Assembly: GCA_032622095.1 (NCBI GenBank)
Contig: CP136066.1
Span: 97,301,319 to 97,365,318 of the forward strand
Origin: Siphonodentalium dalli
Lineage: Eukaryota > Mollusca > Scaphopoda > Gadilida > Siphonodentaliidae
Direction of reading: 5' to 3'
Length of the DNA: 64,000 nucleotides
Part shown: piece by piece, positions 10,725 to 22,164 of the stretch
Layout of the letters: each line of letters starts with the position of its first letter
How positions within the stretch are numbered: the stretch's first letter is position 1
The notes under the pieces: generated by a model
Seen by the model: the letters and a program-made list of their open reading frames with translations, nothing else
The model's database searches: none
What the model was told of the DNA's origin: nothing
Translations under genes and position numbers: made by a program

Positions 10725-12539
10725 ACAGTTTGCTTCGGATAATGGTCAAGAAGTGTGGGTGGTCTGTACACTAGGGTCTTCTCCTTAGCAGACAGACATC
10801 TGTCCAAGGGATGAGACAGCTAGCAACATTCGAAACACTGTCGAAGTTGTCCACATATGCCAATGCGTTCGCTGAGATTGTGAGTTGACGAACCATCTAT
10901 TCAGAAGTGACTAGCTAACTGGTTCGCCAGGTGTACATGTCGTTATCCCATGGGGTATGAGACACATACATGTGTCGGTGTGAGCGACCTAGATCTATCA
11001 GACAAAGACATGGAAGCTGGTCCAGATAATTATGGACGTGACGTGGCATATCAGAATCTGTTATCAGGTAATTGTTCTGATATAACTATTCGGCGTACCT
11101 ACGCTTACGGCCATTATCGGCGCTAAGTGGAGACTGGATTTCGAAATGCCACATCGCGATATTAATTGTGGTGTTTCATCTTTCCAGAAGGATAGGAGCT
11201 ATGTTATGCGTTTTGATACCTTTAAGTTGAACTAGTAGATGGTTTATGTACAGTTGCGTCCATACATACCGATATTATGACAAAAAGTTGAAATTAATAT
11301 GTGAAAATATCGATTTCTTTTCAATTTCTAGCCGCCAATTTAGCAGCGATCTTGGCTGTGAGTATCAATTGCCAAACCCTAATGAATACTTCATGTCATA
11401 ATTCCATATCAACATGTAATGGTGGATAGAAATCGCGAAACAATAACGCCCATCCTAAGAAAGTAAAGTAATGTAGACTTGTTTTCAACTTTCGGTCGCC
11501 ATTTTGGCCGCCATCTTCGATTTGGGAAACAATTTCTTGCATGAGATGTAAGGTAATTACTTCACCTCAGTATTTCCAACTCAATTGTAAGCATGGGTGG
11601 AGTTGTCTCGACAATAATGCCCAATGATGTGAATATGAGGGAATTTCGGTGATTTTTCAAAATCTGTCAGCCATTGTGGGCGCCATTTTGGATTTGGGGG
11701 ACTTTTATTTGGATATGGTACAAGGAAAGTTCTTCGCCTAAGTGTTCCCAACTTACAATAGCAAGCAGGTGTGGAGTTGTCATGACAATAATGCTCACTG
11801 ATGTTAAAATCAGCGATTTTCGGAGATTTTTTATTGATGGTGGCCATTTTGGCCGCCATCTTGGATTTGGATAAATATTCCTCAACTCAGGTATAAGAGG
11901 AATCCTATCTCGAGTATCTCCTGCAAATATATATGCATGGGTGTTGTTATAATAGCAACAACATATATTGATTCGAAACATAACATCGCGTTATTAACGG
12001 AGATTAGGCTTTGACCTATGATACCGGCATTTGGGAAAACGTGATATCGGACAAAAATATCCCACAATGAATGCATATTATGGTCCCCATGTGTTCGCCA
12101 ATGACTCCTCTATATGCTAAATGTATAACATGATGCAAAAATCCTAACATTTTCCCACAGAGACAAACGAAAGGTGGTAACATGTCAGAAAAATAGCATA
12201 TTTTCACATTTCGGCGGCCATCTTGGCCGCCATATTGGATTCTGGTGTCGGATTTTTGGCTAATTTGTAAGGGTTGTATATTAGCATAACGAATCGAGCG
12301 AAAAACCAGACCGCATTTGCTATCATCTTTACTATAATGGCGATCAAAGAGACCTGGTGCATTTAAAAAAAATGGACGCCATGATGGACGCCATCTTGTC
12401 TGGAGTCTCTGCGGCCACTTTTTTTTCTTGTTAACAAGTGAAAAAAATTAGAGGAGACCTTAAGGAAGAAAATTAGTGGGGTGAAGTTAAGTCCTGGGGG
12501 GGGGGGGGTGCAGAGGTCGACCAATATCTCCTGGACTAG

Positions 12540-14170
12540 TACTGAATATCTTCGAAACACACCGCTCCCATTTATTTTGTCGTATGTTTCTTCCCGATTC
12601 TCTTGTTTCTATAAGTGAACTTGTCTTTGACGGCATGCTGCTCCAATAATTTGGTGCTTATACAGCCAAGTTACAGGTGCAGAGGTGCTTATGGGAAAAT
12701 ATGTCGGCAATTAATCGACGACCCATAATAGTTGAGCTGAACTGACATGCAGTGTTCTGAATATATAGGAGTGTTTCTGTAATTTAAAAAGGCAAGATTT
12801 TGCCATTTATTCTGCGCGCTTACTTTCCCCACAATCTTGGATGTATATATAGAAATAACCACATATCGACCAATCAGCGGTCTGCATTACCTGAGCATTA
12901 CGTCACTGTGCTATTTTAGCGGCTGCGCAGACAGTCCGTGTTTCCAATACAAACCTACATGATTTTTTGAAAATTTAGAGTTGATATATAAGGCAAGTGA
13001 TGTAATTTCCTACAGAAACGGAGGGCCTATTATTTTGCCATATGCCAGTTCGTTAAATGAGAGACATTGAGTTGAGGGACAAGAAGTAACGAACAAACAA
13101 CATGTGGAAATCTCGGATATAGGTGGCCTATGGTTTATTATCATTTAGCGTAATGACCATTATTCATTTTCAAATGAAAGTTTTCATAATTATTGCGAAC
13201 AATGTCTATTATATAGACAGATGAGCAAACTCGAAATTTTGAAATTTGGACATGAGTTTTAGTGGCAATTCAGCTACATGTATATATATAAGGGTGACGG
13301 GGTATGGGTGAATATCCCGCTACACGACAAGTATACAGTGCATGTGCATTTTATAGAACGCATTGCGGGCCATATATATAAAATCATAATTTATCAGCAC
13401 ATATCTTGTCTGGCAATTATATAGGTCGATCCAAGTTAAGTGTTGTGACCAGCTAATTTGGAGTTTGGGATGATACCCGGGAAGATTTGAAAGAGCCGTC
13501 GGCCCTCTCCTACAACCCATCTGCACTTTTGAATGCTGTAATTCCGCTGAAGAGCGTTTGTATGGTTTGTGAGTTTGTGAGTGGATGCAACCGAAGCAAG
13601 AAGCAAAGCCCGACCCCCATTCCGAACCAGGACCAGCGGAGAAGAATTACCTTGATTTCTCTGTGTGAGTTTTGTGCGTTGATGTATATATCATTTTGAG
13701 TTGTGAATAGTTGTAATTTATTGTCCTATTTAGTGCTTCCATGGACTCCATTTGCCTTATAGTCTGTTGTATTCCGGTCTTGTACTACGGGCTCAACGCT
13801 ATATATATATAGGAAGGGGGTGCAATGTCAGCCGGTTGACTTGAGGTCGGTCGGGGCTCATCAACTCTTAATTGATGGTGCAATGGCCCGCCTTTCACTC
13901 CTGTGCGAGTGTCAGAACCCGTTGAGTCGTTGACCTGGTTGTGTGGTGCGGGGCCACATAAAAATTGTCTATACTACACATATGTAAGTTACATTAACTA
14001 ATGTTCACCGTGAATATTTAGTGTTGTGTCCAGGACATGTCCATTAAACGTTTTTATATTGTCACTTGTTTTTCGCGCATTATTTTTTGTAAGTAACACT
14101 AACTAATGTTCACCGTTAATATTGTTTGTATATGACCGAGGACTGGACTATATGGGCAATCTTTCATAAA
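12540..14170. other. Intergenic, one short direct duplication
   Basis: No gene supported. The stretch GTAAGTTACATTAACTAATG at 13986 recurs in near-identical form at 14090. At 13840-13960 there is a GC-richer patch with CACTCCTGTGCGAGTG, a partial palindrome, that I could not place in a family. A 70-codon frame at 13487-13699 has no recognisable domain. Confidence 0.5.
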
Positions 14171-14175
14171 TAAAA

Positions 14176-14617
14176 ATGGCAAATTCTCTTGTTAATACAT
14201 CGTTTATTCCAAACGGCATGGGCGGCAGTCATCTCATCTACGACGGCAACAAATACAGAGTCAGATCTCGGCGTGTGGAAAATATTCATTGTGTTTGTTG
14301 TGTAAAGACTTGTAGTGCTACTATTAATACAACGAATGACATGCATTGTTTCGTCAGCGGGAACTCTTCATAACCATATAACGGATTTTGACAAAGTTTC
14401 TGTGGACATGTTTGCTGAAAACCTGAAATCGACAGTGCGGAATGATTGTATAAAACAGTTTCATCAATCTACCAAGAAGAACATGACTTCGCTTAGAACA
14501 GACGAAACCTACCCACGTAGAAGGGCGGCACAGAAAACTGCAACTGAGGATAGCGGGCTTCCATCCAAACTTATTCCGGCTGATGGACTTCATAAAGAAG
14601 GAGCAAGCATTCAATGA
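14176..14617 (+). pseudogene. FLYWCH-like zinc-finger remnant
   Basis: The first frame (MANSLVNTSFIPNGMGGSHL) continues IYDGNKYRV and IHCVCCVKTCSATINTTND. The order GG-x-HL-x-YDGN-x-Y ... C-x2-C/C-SA ... T is that of a FLYWCH-type finger, though the Trp of WxC is missing. A shift into the next frame carries the tail HNHITDFDKVSVDMF and a basic stretch ending at 14617. FLYWCH fingers commonly precede MULE-type transposases in animals, but no DDE region is visible here. Probably a transposon-derived fragment. Confidence 0.45.
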
Positions 14618-14629
14618 AATATATTACAT

Positions 14630-14776
14630 ATGAGTGCTGGCGACAGAGTGACCCCACATAAGAGAAAGTATCGTGCCTTAGACAATTCCAGACGTCATTT
14701 CAAGAAAGTGTACTTGGCAGACGAGATAGATGAAGTAGAGTTCCTGGATGAGATGGCCAAGTTATGCGGCCATTGA
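14630..14776 (+). CDS. Small ORF, 48 residues, unknown
   Basis: ATG to TGA, beginning MSAGDRVTPHKRKYRALDNS, with a basic first half and an acidic second half (DEIDEVEFLDEMAKL). It follows the FLYWCH-like remnant by 13 nt in another frame and may be its C-terminal tail after frameshifts. No homologue comes to mind. From 14790 to 15490 I see no feature. Confidence 0.25.
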   Translation: MSAGDRVTPHKRKYRALDNSRRHFKKVYLADEIDEVEFLDEMAKLCGH

Positions 14777-15489
14777 GCATGTAGGTGTCATTTATAAGTT
14801 TCTAATTCGTTAATGTTTGTACCACATATTTTGTCATTATTATTTGCATTTAGTTTATATTATTCATAACTAATAAATAGTCATAAATGCAACCAAAACC
14901 TCCGTTCTTTCTCATAATCAAAAGGGCAGAAAAAGCCGAATCCAATCAAACCAACTATTAAAGGCCTAAGTAGTCATTAAGAGGATTATACACACCTCTA
15001 CCCTGACCTACCGAAAACAATAGGTGTCTGCAAAACGGAACGACCCCGTCTGGAAGTAGCTATATAGTATAAAATGACAAGAATGTGTGCCAAAATTGAT
15101 AATGACTCGTATCGGCAATTCGTCATCGGTTCATTACTCGCGAACGCGTTGCTCAGCATTTATAATTAATAACTGACTGTTAATGGTCATTAAGTAATGC
15201 CTGGCTACTTATGTATAAATCACGATGAAGACAATATGTCTGGTAAGCTTTTGTAAAAGAGTATCAAACAACAAGACAGTGCATGCTGGCATACCCACAC
15301 GGTGTCAAATTGAAACTATATAGGGCAAAACGGAACCCAACTTTTCAAACAATAAGTCCACAAAAGGCCACACGTCATTCTCCTGAATATATATACATGT
15401 ATGTTGGCTTTATGGGACCGGAGGATTTTTTGTTAAATTGAACGTTTGTTCTGGAACATTCATTGAGTAAAACTTTGCATCCAACTATC

Positions 15490-16020
15490 TATATGTTTTT
15501 AACACACCCAGTTATATTTGAATGGACACCAGAATAATCAGTAAATCCTAACTTCGATAATAATGAGTGTAACGAACCCAAATTCGAAATTGACCTGTAT
15601 TTTCATGTAAGTAATCCATATACCAAATTTTAAAACAACATGATAATTCAAACTAAAGTTATCATGCTGAAACCAAAATAATCGACATACTCTCTAGTCG
15701 ATAAGGGCCATATAACGTTCGTAACAATTGGAGGACCGAACTTGAACCGTATTTCGTGTGACCTATATTTCGTGTTAGTCATTAATATACCAAATTTTAA
15801 ATCAATCGCATAAATTTATCACACACAAACAAAAATAATCGGCAAATTATAATTCAACAAGGACGATAATTCCGATAAAAACAAAGGCGGACCGCACCCA
15901 TATTCGAAATTTACCTCTATTAACATAATATGCGTATTCCATATACTAAATTGGAAAACAGTTAGATAACTAAAACTAAATAATTCGAAAGCCTGCTGGG
16001 TTCTATTTGCACAATCGCGT
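15490..16020. repeat. Decayed tandem array, about 156-167 bp unit
   Basis: ACCAAATTTTAAA recurs at 15622 and 15789 and as ACTAAATTGGAAAA at 15945, each followed by AAAATAATCG-type words and preceded by TTCGAAATTGACCT-type words. Non-coding. The period resembles core repeats of bivalve pearl-type elements. Confidence 0.5.
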
Positions 16021-16032
16021 ACGAAAGGTTTG

Positions 16033-16257
16033 ATGACAATAATGCCCAATGATGTGAATATGAGGGAATTTCGGTGATTTTTCAAAATATGTCCGCCATT
16101 GTGGGTGCCATTTTGGATTTGGGGGACTTTTATTTGGATATCGTACAAGGAAAGTTCTTCGCCTAAGTGTTCCCAACTTACAATAGTAAGCAGGTGTGGA
16201 GTTGTCATGACAATAATGCTCACTGATGTTAAAATCAGCGATTTTCGGCGACTTTTT
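16033..16257. mobile_element. Foldback copy 3, right-arm part 1
   Basis: Matches 11615-11830 of foldback 2 in the same orientation, e.g. GACAATAATGCCCAATGATG and GTTAAAATCAGCGATTTTCG. It stops at 16257 where a composite insertion begins, and its upstream end is truncated. Confidence 0.8.
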
Positions 16258-16656
16258 AGCTCACCTGAGACGAAGTCTCCGGTGGAGCTATAGTCATCAC
16301 TCCTCGTCCGTCGTCCGTCCGTCCGTCTGACCGTCCGTCTGTCCGTCCGTCCGTCCGTCAACAATCATCTTCTTCTCCAGTATCATAAGGCCAAATGAGT
16401 TCATATTTGGTGTGGATGTTCCCTGCTTGACTCAGACTCAGATTTGTTAAAATAAGGTCACTGAGTCAAATAGTTGCGAAGCTAGGGCCATAACTCTTTC
16501 CCGCCATAGTAATTCTTGAAACAACTTCTTTTCAAGAACAATCAGGCCTATTTAGCTTATATTTGGTATGGAAGGTCCTTGAGTGACTGGGGGTCAGATT
16601 TGTTCAAATGGGGTCAGTGTGTCAAATAGGGGCCGTGTCAGGAACATAACTTTAAA

Positions 16657-16660
<4 letters not shown>
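16258..16660 (+). mobile_element. Hairpin-(GTCC)n repeat, 5' module
   Basis: Starts AGCTCACCTGAGACGAAGTC and folds with TCTCCGGTGGAGCT, followed at once by a GTCCGTCCGTC run (16306-16360) and a body with two related modules (CAGATTTGTTAAAAT, AGGGCCATAACTCTTTCCC; CAGATTTGTTCAAAT). It ends in poly-T. This layout is common in bivalve interspersed repeats. No coding capacity. Confidence 0.6.
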
Positions 16661-16687
<27 letters not shown>

Positions 16688-17082
16688 GTTAAATTTAAAT
16701 CCTTGCTCAATTCAAAAAACAAATCACAATTCAAAATGAACCAATACAAAAATATTTTTTTCATTTTAACCCCTGATTTTTTGTATTTTTTTAGACACAA
16801 AACACCCCATTCCACCCCTTTCCCTCCTCACCCCTCTACACCCCTGTCCCCACTACCACCCCCCCCCCCCCCACAATCTGCGCCGCTCTGCACCCACTGC
16901 AGTCAAGAAAAAATTAATTAGAAAAACTGACACCTTGTAACATCCATAAAGTATGGTATTAGCCCCAGACAGAAAGAGTTAATAACAGTCATCAATTCAG
17001 ATGTTATCTAGCTGGCTGACAGCTGAGGTGTAAACAGTCATGCTCTGTGTGTATCATTAACATATCATATCAAAACAAAATG
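16661..17082. other. Low-complexity filler in composite insertion
   Basis: T-, A- and C-rich tracts (28 T near 16656-16683, 14 C near 16860) separate the hairpin repeat from the next MITE. Frames here are composition artefacts. Confidence 0.5.
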
Positions 17083-17512
17083 CTGTATGTCTGACATTTG
17101 CAGAATGAGGTCCCCAGAGGGTGAATTTAGTGATGCTACTCTGCACAGTAGGCTAGCATCACCAAATACACTCTCCAGGGACCCCATTCTGCTTAGGCCT
17201 CATCTTCAGGGAAGTATACAGGTCTTAAATTGACATTTCTACTTACTTTTTCCCTTCTGTTCAGTTTCTATATTCCCTAATTTGCTGTCAGAAGATAAAA
17301 TTGATAATTGAAGTGCCCAATGGGTGCACATCACCAATTAACTGGACAACTTCAATCTGTTCCTATGTCTCCCATGGCAGTTGAGGCCTAAGCATAATGA
17401 GGTCCACAGAGGGTGAATTTGGTGATGCTAGCCCACCTTACAGGATTGCAGCACTAAATTCACCCTTTAGTGACCTCATTCTGCAAAAGTCAGACACTAT
17501 ATTCAGGCTTGG
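17083..17512. mobile_element. Double-palindrome MITE, diverged copy
   Basis: Two palindromes of about 93 bp (17101-17193 and 17396-17488), each built from GAATGAGGTCCCCAGAGGG and its complement, flank a unique middle containing GAAGTGCCCAATGGGTG. The family also occurs at 62674-63111, where target duplication is preserved. Nested in the composite insertion. Confidence 0.75.
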
Positions 17513-17559
17513 CTGTTTCACTATTATATTCTTAACCACCACCTATCCAGTTGTACTCA

Positions 17560-18070
17560 TTATACCCTGATTTGCAAAGAAAACTTGGGGGGGGGGGGGG
17601 TATATTGGATTGAATTTGTCTGTCAGTATGTCCTCCCGTCCATCCCTCTGTTGGGATGTTTCCATCCGTCCATCAATTTTGTTCTTCTCCACATACATAT
17701 TAAAGACCGAAATGGTTTATATATTTTGACTCACATTCAGATTTGTTCAAATGAGTTCATCAGGTCATATAGGTGAGAAGCCAGTGCCATAACTCTTTCC
17801 CTCCATAGTAATTCTTCAGAAACCATCAGGCCTATTTAGCTTTTGGTATGGAGGATCCTTTGGTGAGTGGGGTTCAGATTTGTACACGTGAGGTCATTTT
17901 TAGGTTAAATAGGGTGGGACCAGGGACATAACTGTATGTCTCTATAGTCATTCTTAAATTGTCTTCTCAAGAGAGGTTGGACTATTTAGCTTACATATAG
18001 TATGGATGATCCTTTAGTGACTGATATTCAGATTTGTTAACATCAGGTCAACCTGTTAAGAAATGACGGG
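17560..18070 (+). mobile_element. Second hairpin-(GTCC)n body copy
   Basis: A G run at 17587-17600 precedes CCCGTCCATCC and CATCCGTCCATC, then modules shared with 16380-16640 (AGATTTGTTCAAATGAG, GCCATAACTCTTTCCCTCC, TTTAGCTTACATATAGTATG). Probably part of the element that begins at 16258, separated from it by the nested MITE. Confidence 0.55.
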
Positions 18071-18365
18071 GGCTATGGGGAGTTAACAATTTTGTGTTTA
18101 AAAAATCATTGAAATACCAAATTCATTAAAACATCTTCCTTGGAACTACCTAACTGATTAATCTGACATACATGTATGGTGTTTTGGGTCCATGGATAAA
18201 TGGGCTTCAAACATGTCTAAATGGTTTTATAAAAAGGTGCTTGTGAGATTGGAAATTTCCAAAAATTGAGAAAGTTTGAGATGTCGGTTGTGAAATTCCA
18301 ACCCAAGACTTGGGAGTCTGGAGCCCGGTCGGGAGGGGACTTGTTGAGCTGGAGGAGGGGGGTGA

Positions 18366-18434
18366 TCAGTAGTGAACAGTGGGCAATTTCATGGTGGATA
18401 TTCACCTTGAAATTACCCACTGTACACTACTGAA
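18366..18434. repeat. 69-nt imperfect hairpin
   Basis: TCAGTAGTGAACAGTGGGCA ... GGTG pairs with CACC ... ACCCACTGTACACTACTGA. Three symmetric mismatches interrupt an otherwise continuous stem of about 31 bp around GATAT. Could be a tiny MITE or a transcribed hairpin. Confidence 0.6.
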
Positions 18435-18577
18435 GCCTCTCTATCCACATATCGTGTTTAGATCTACTTTTTTCAAAGTGCTTATGAAAAGTTCTGACTA
18501 TTGTGGTCTCCAGAGTCCCAGTCTCATCAGTCTTTGCAGTCTGGTGAGCGACCCCACAGTCTTTGACTGTCTTGTTT

Positions 18578-19294
18578 ATTTCTGGTGGCCATTTTGGCCG
18601 CCATCTTGGATTTGGGTAAATATTCCTCAACTCGGGTATAAGAGGAATCCTAGCTCGAGTATCTCCTGTAAATATATATGCATGCTGGGTGTTGTTATAA
18701 TAGCAATAACATTCATTGATTCGAAACATAACATCGCGTTATTAACGGAGATTAGGCTTTGACCTATGATACCGGCATTTGGGAAAACGTGATATCGGAC
18801 AAAAATATCCCGCAATGAATGCATCTTATGGTCCACATGTGTTCGCCAATGACTTCTCTATATGATAAATGTATAACATGACGCAAAAATCCTAACATTT
18901 TCCCACAGAGACAAACGAAATGTGGTAAAATGTCAGAAAAATAGCATATTTTCACATTTCGGCGGCCATCTTGGCCGCCATATTGGATTCTGGTGTCGGA
19001 TTTTTGGCTAATTTGTAAGGGTTGTATATGAGCATAACGAATCGAGCGGAAAACAAGACCGCATGTGCTATCATCTTTACTATAATGGCGATCAAAGAGA
19101 CCTGGTGCATTAAAACAAAAATGGCCGCCATGATGGACGCCATCTTGTCTCGAGTCTCTGCGGCCACTTTTTTTTCTTGTTAACAAGTGAAAAAAATTAG
19201 AGGAGACCTTAAGGAAGAAAATTAGTTGGGTGAAGTTAAGTCCTGGGGGCGGGGGGGGGGGGGGGGTGCAGAGGTCGACCAATATCTCCTGGAC
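18578..19294. mobile_element. Foldback copy 3, right-arm part 2
   Basis: Continues the arm cut at 16257 and matches 11836-12536, ending AATATCTCCTGGAC followed by TA (19295-19296). It includes the ATGGCGGCC motif pairs and a long G run. The left arm of this copy is not in the window. Confidence 0.8.
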
Positions 19295-19300
19295 TAATTA

Positions 19301-19960
19301 GTGTCGCAACCTTGCAACGATTGTTCCAAAACTAAAGTGCATGCTAGAGCCCCATATATACAATGCAACTGCCGTTCCAAACCACATAGGTGGGGTCCCA
19401 TACCACATAGGTTTTGTCCCAAACTACCAACAATGAGTGTTCCAACCCATCCAACGAGTGCTCAAAATCATACGAGTGGGTCTATCCATCCAATAATTGT
19501 CCCAAACCACACTATGAGTGTCCCAAACCATCCAGCGAATGTTTGACAAGAAAAGAGTGTCTAATATGCATTCAATACCTCACAACTGGTGTTCCACACC
19601 ATCCGAGGAGAGTCCAATGTCATACAACAGGTGCCCCAAACCACAACTGTTGTCTCAATCCATCCAACGGCCCAATCAGTGAACCAATCGACAAATTAGT
19701 GTCCCAGTCCACCACACATCCAATGGGTGTCACAAACCATTAAGTAGTGCCCCAAACCATATGCACCTGGTTCCCAACCCACACAGATAGTCCCCCAAAC
19801 CATGCATGCATCTGGTGTCCTAACCCACACAATGAGTGTCACAAACCACACAATGAGTGTCCCAATTCAACCGATTAGTGTCGCAACCCTGCGACGATTT
19901 TTCCAAACCACAGTGCATGGTAGTGCCCCAAACAATGCAACTGGTGTTCCAAACCACATA
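19301..19960. repeat. Degenerate tandem repeat, about 24 bp
   Basis: Loose copies of GTGTCCCAAACCATCCAA with variants (ACACAATGA, ATACGAGTG). No coding domain. It lies between the foldback end and the 16-bp array. Confidence 0.55.
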
Positions 19961-19965
19961 TGTTT

Positions 19966-21413
19966 GGTCCACTGTTCCGAAGGTTCACTATTCCGAAGGT
20001 TCGCTATTCCGAAGGTTCACTATTCCGAAGGTTCGCTATTCCGAAGGTTCTCTATTCCGAAGGTTCGCTATTCCGAAGGTTTTTGTTATTTTATAGGTTA
20101 ATTCTATATTCTAAAGTATTGAGAGGGTTCTTTATCACGAAAACTCATTTTATGAAAGAAATAACTTAAAACAATAAAACATTAAATGTGATTTTGTTTG
20201 TTTTCGCGGGTTTCCTTGGGATTTAATGTCATTACGTATCACGTTATTCCTTAATACATATTCACACCAAGCAGACCACACAATTGCTGTTTCCATACGA
20301 TTTAATGTCATTGCGTATTACGTTATATCTCAATAATAAGAATACGCCAGATAAAGGCGGATTATAACAGTGGGGCTATAACGCTCAATGAATACTGGAG
20401 CGCCATAACATACTGCATAGCAGAATATCGCTAATAGACGGATATGAGATGAACGTAACTGCAATTGTGACTTGTATTGACTTTAATGCCCATTTATTTC
20501 CGATTCACCTATTATTTTTGATAGTGCCTTGATATACGGTTTTAATAACAATCTATGCCATAACATATGATTAAAATACTGTAATTTGAAACGTCTGTGT
20601 CTCAGAAGATGCCCAATGAGAAATAGAAAACAGCTGAAATCATTCCCAAGATTCCCCCGTTATGGCTCCCAGAACGCAACAGAATTCAAACTAAAAATGT
20701 ATTTTCAATGAAAGGGGAATAACTCTATCTTAAAATATAGTTATTCCCCTCCATTGAAAATAATACACTTTGAGCAACAAAACCAGATGAAACTTAAGCA
20801 CAAAAACACGTCGGTAACTAAACAAAAAACCACGTTTACCGTTTATTACACCGGATAAGTTGATAATACAATGAGAGCTTCCTATTTCAAATGGTGTGTA
20901 ATATGACTTATATTATAGATATGTGATTTGGGGGTTCGAAAGGCCTGGGCCTTTAATGTTGATGTTTCTTTCAAGTACAGATTGCCAGTTCGGATAGACT
21001 GTATCTCTTACATGTATTTTATTTCAGTCACGCAGTCATCGTGTTTTCAAATTTACAAAATAAACGATAAACTGATACTGTCTTCTTGCTATTAATAACC
21101 GACATCTGGGACAATTTGGGAATTAGAATGGGGTGTATAATTGTACTATATGTGAATACTAGCCAAAGTATTTTTCATTCCTCGTGTGGTTTTTGTGGGG
21201 GGGGGGTGCAAATTTTGATTAATTTCCGGTTAAGTACGCCCAGAATAGAAAACGTCGGAATAGCGAACCTTCGGAATAGCGAACCTTCGGAATAGCGAAC
21301 CTTCGGAATAGCGAACCTTCGGAATAATGCACCTTCGGAATAGGGAACCTTCGGAATAATGAACCTTCGGAATAGCGAACCTTCGGAATAATGAACCTTC
21401 GGAATAGAGAACC
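19966..21413. mobile_element. Element bounded by inverted 16-bp tandem arrays (GGTTCGCTATTCCGAA)
   Basis: The left array (19966-20077) is exactly seven 16-bp units of GGTTC(G/A)CTATTCCGAA. The right array (21254-21413) is exactly ten units of its complement. Between them lie copy B of the dispersed repeat and AT-rich sequence without a transposase. No target duplication is obvious. Ends built of inverted tandem units occur in some Mutator-like elements, and the unit length equals that of the element at 35323-36295. Superfamily unproven. Confidence 0.65.
20460..20930 (-). repeat. Dispersed repeat copy B (empty-site reference)
   Basis: Reverse complement of copy A at 250-7285, without the foldback, TTAA-MITE and 1.9 kb block. 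It contains GGGGAATAACTATATTTTAA..., a self-complementary site that holds the TTAA used by the MITE in copy A. Confidence 0.75.
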
Positions 21414-21429
21414 CTACCCAATATAAGGT

Positions 21430-21925
21430 TATCTACGGTTATTATCCGTGCTTCCTATTGCCGACTTAAAGTCACACAATGTTTCACACTTCCGCACATT
21501 GTCTGGGAGTGTGTTCTACATCTCAACGGCTGAGGGAAGAAAGGACTTTTCGTATGACGCAGTATCACGAGAAGGGTTAGTTAGGTGATGCTTTCTCAGT
21601 GGATTTTCCGACGTTCTGACAATTTTTCCCATCCAGTTTCCTTTATGAGGTTTTCATTACTGCAGCTTTTTGTTGCTCCAGTTACTATTCTCGCTGCCTC
21701 ATATTGCACTTTTTCGAGCAAGTCGCTTTCGCCATTAGTACAATTGTCCCAAACAGGAGAAGCATATTCTAAAATAGGACGTATATAAACAAAATAAATT
21801 CTTTCAATGGTTCTCCTGTCTAGGACAAATTTGTTCTTTGCTGTGGTTTTGTATACATATAGGGAATTTAACAACGAAGAATTGCCCATTTTTATCCCAC
21901 GCAGACTTAAGCCCAGTTTTTGAAC
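21430..21925 (-). pseudogene. LINE reverse-transcriptase C-terminal fragment
   Basis: The reading LDRRTIERIYFVYIRPILEY then ASPVWDNCT, LLEKVQYEAARIVTGAT and, after a frame break, SYEKSFLPSAVEM-stop-NTLPDNVR is the standard segment downstream of the RT domain in CR1/L2/Jockey-like LINEs. A TGG-to-TAG change at the Trp of the EMWNTLP motif and a frameshift show it is dead. Both ends are truncated. Confidence 0.85.
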
Positions 21926-22164
21926 GGCTGGACGGGCGTTTGTGACATAGGCGATTTAGTAACGATTATTATTATATTTTGAGAACTGGGAACTAGTAAC
22001 GGAATTCATGGAGTTAAAACTTGGAGTATGTATTTAATTTTGCCAGCAACATGATACAAACACTGCCGTCATTACATTGTCACGCAGTCACCCACGAAAC
22101 ATGGTAAAACAAAAATGGAGTATGCATATCCAATTATGATGCATATGCCAGCACCAAAACCGAT

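Larger units (their letters stand above)
7676..12536. mobile_element. Foldback DNA element 2 with near full-length arms
   Basis: Ends GTCCAGGAGATATTGGTCGA and its complement, flanked by TA (7674-7675 and 12537-12538). The arms pair for almost 2.3 kb each (7676-9975 with 12536-10465), leaving a loop of about 0.5 kb. Outer arm halves consist of diverged monomers of about 150-175 bp, each with paired ATGGCGGCC motifs (near 8353, 8521, 8697, 8851). Inner halves carry transporter-like exon remnants. No transposase is seen. The terminal C/G run and GGACTTAACTTCA tie it to foldback 1. Confidence 0.8.

Noticed and set aside
19966-20077. Regular short repeats that could be mistaken for a CRISPR array
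   Set aside because: 16-bp units without spacers, mirrored by an inverted array at 21254-21413, in eukaryotic DNA.
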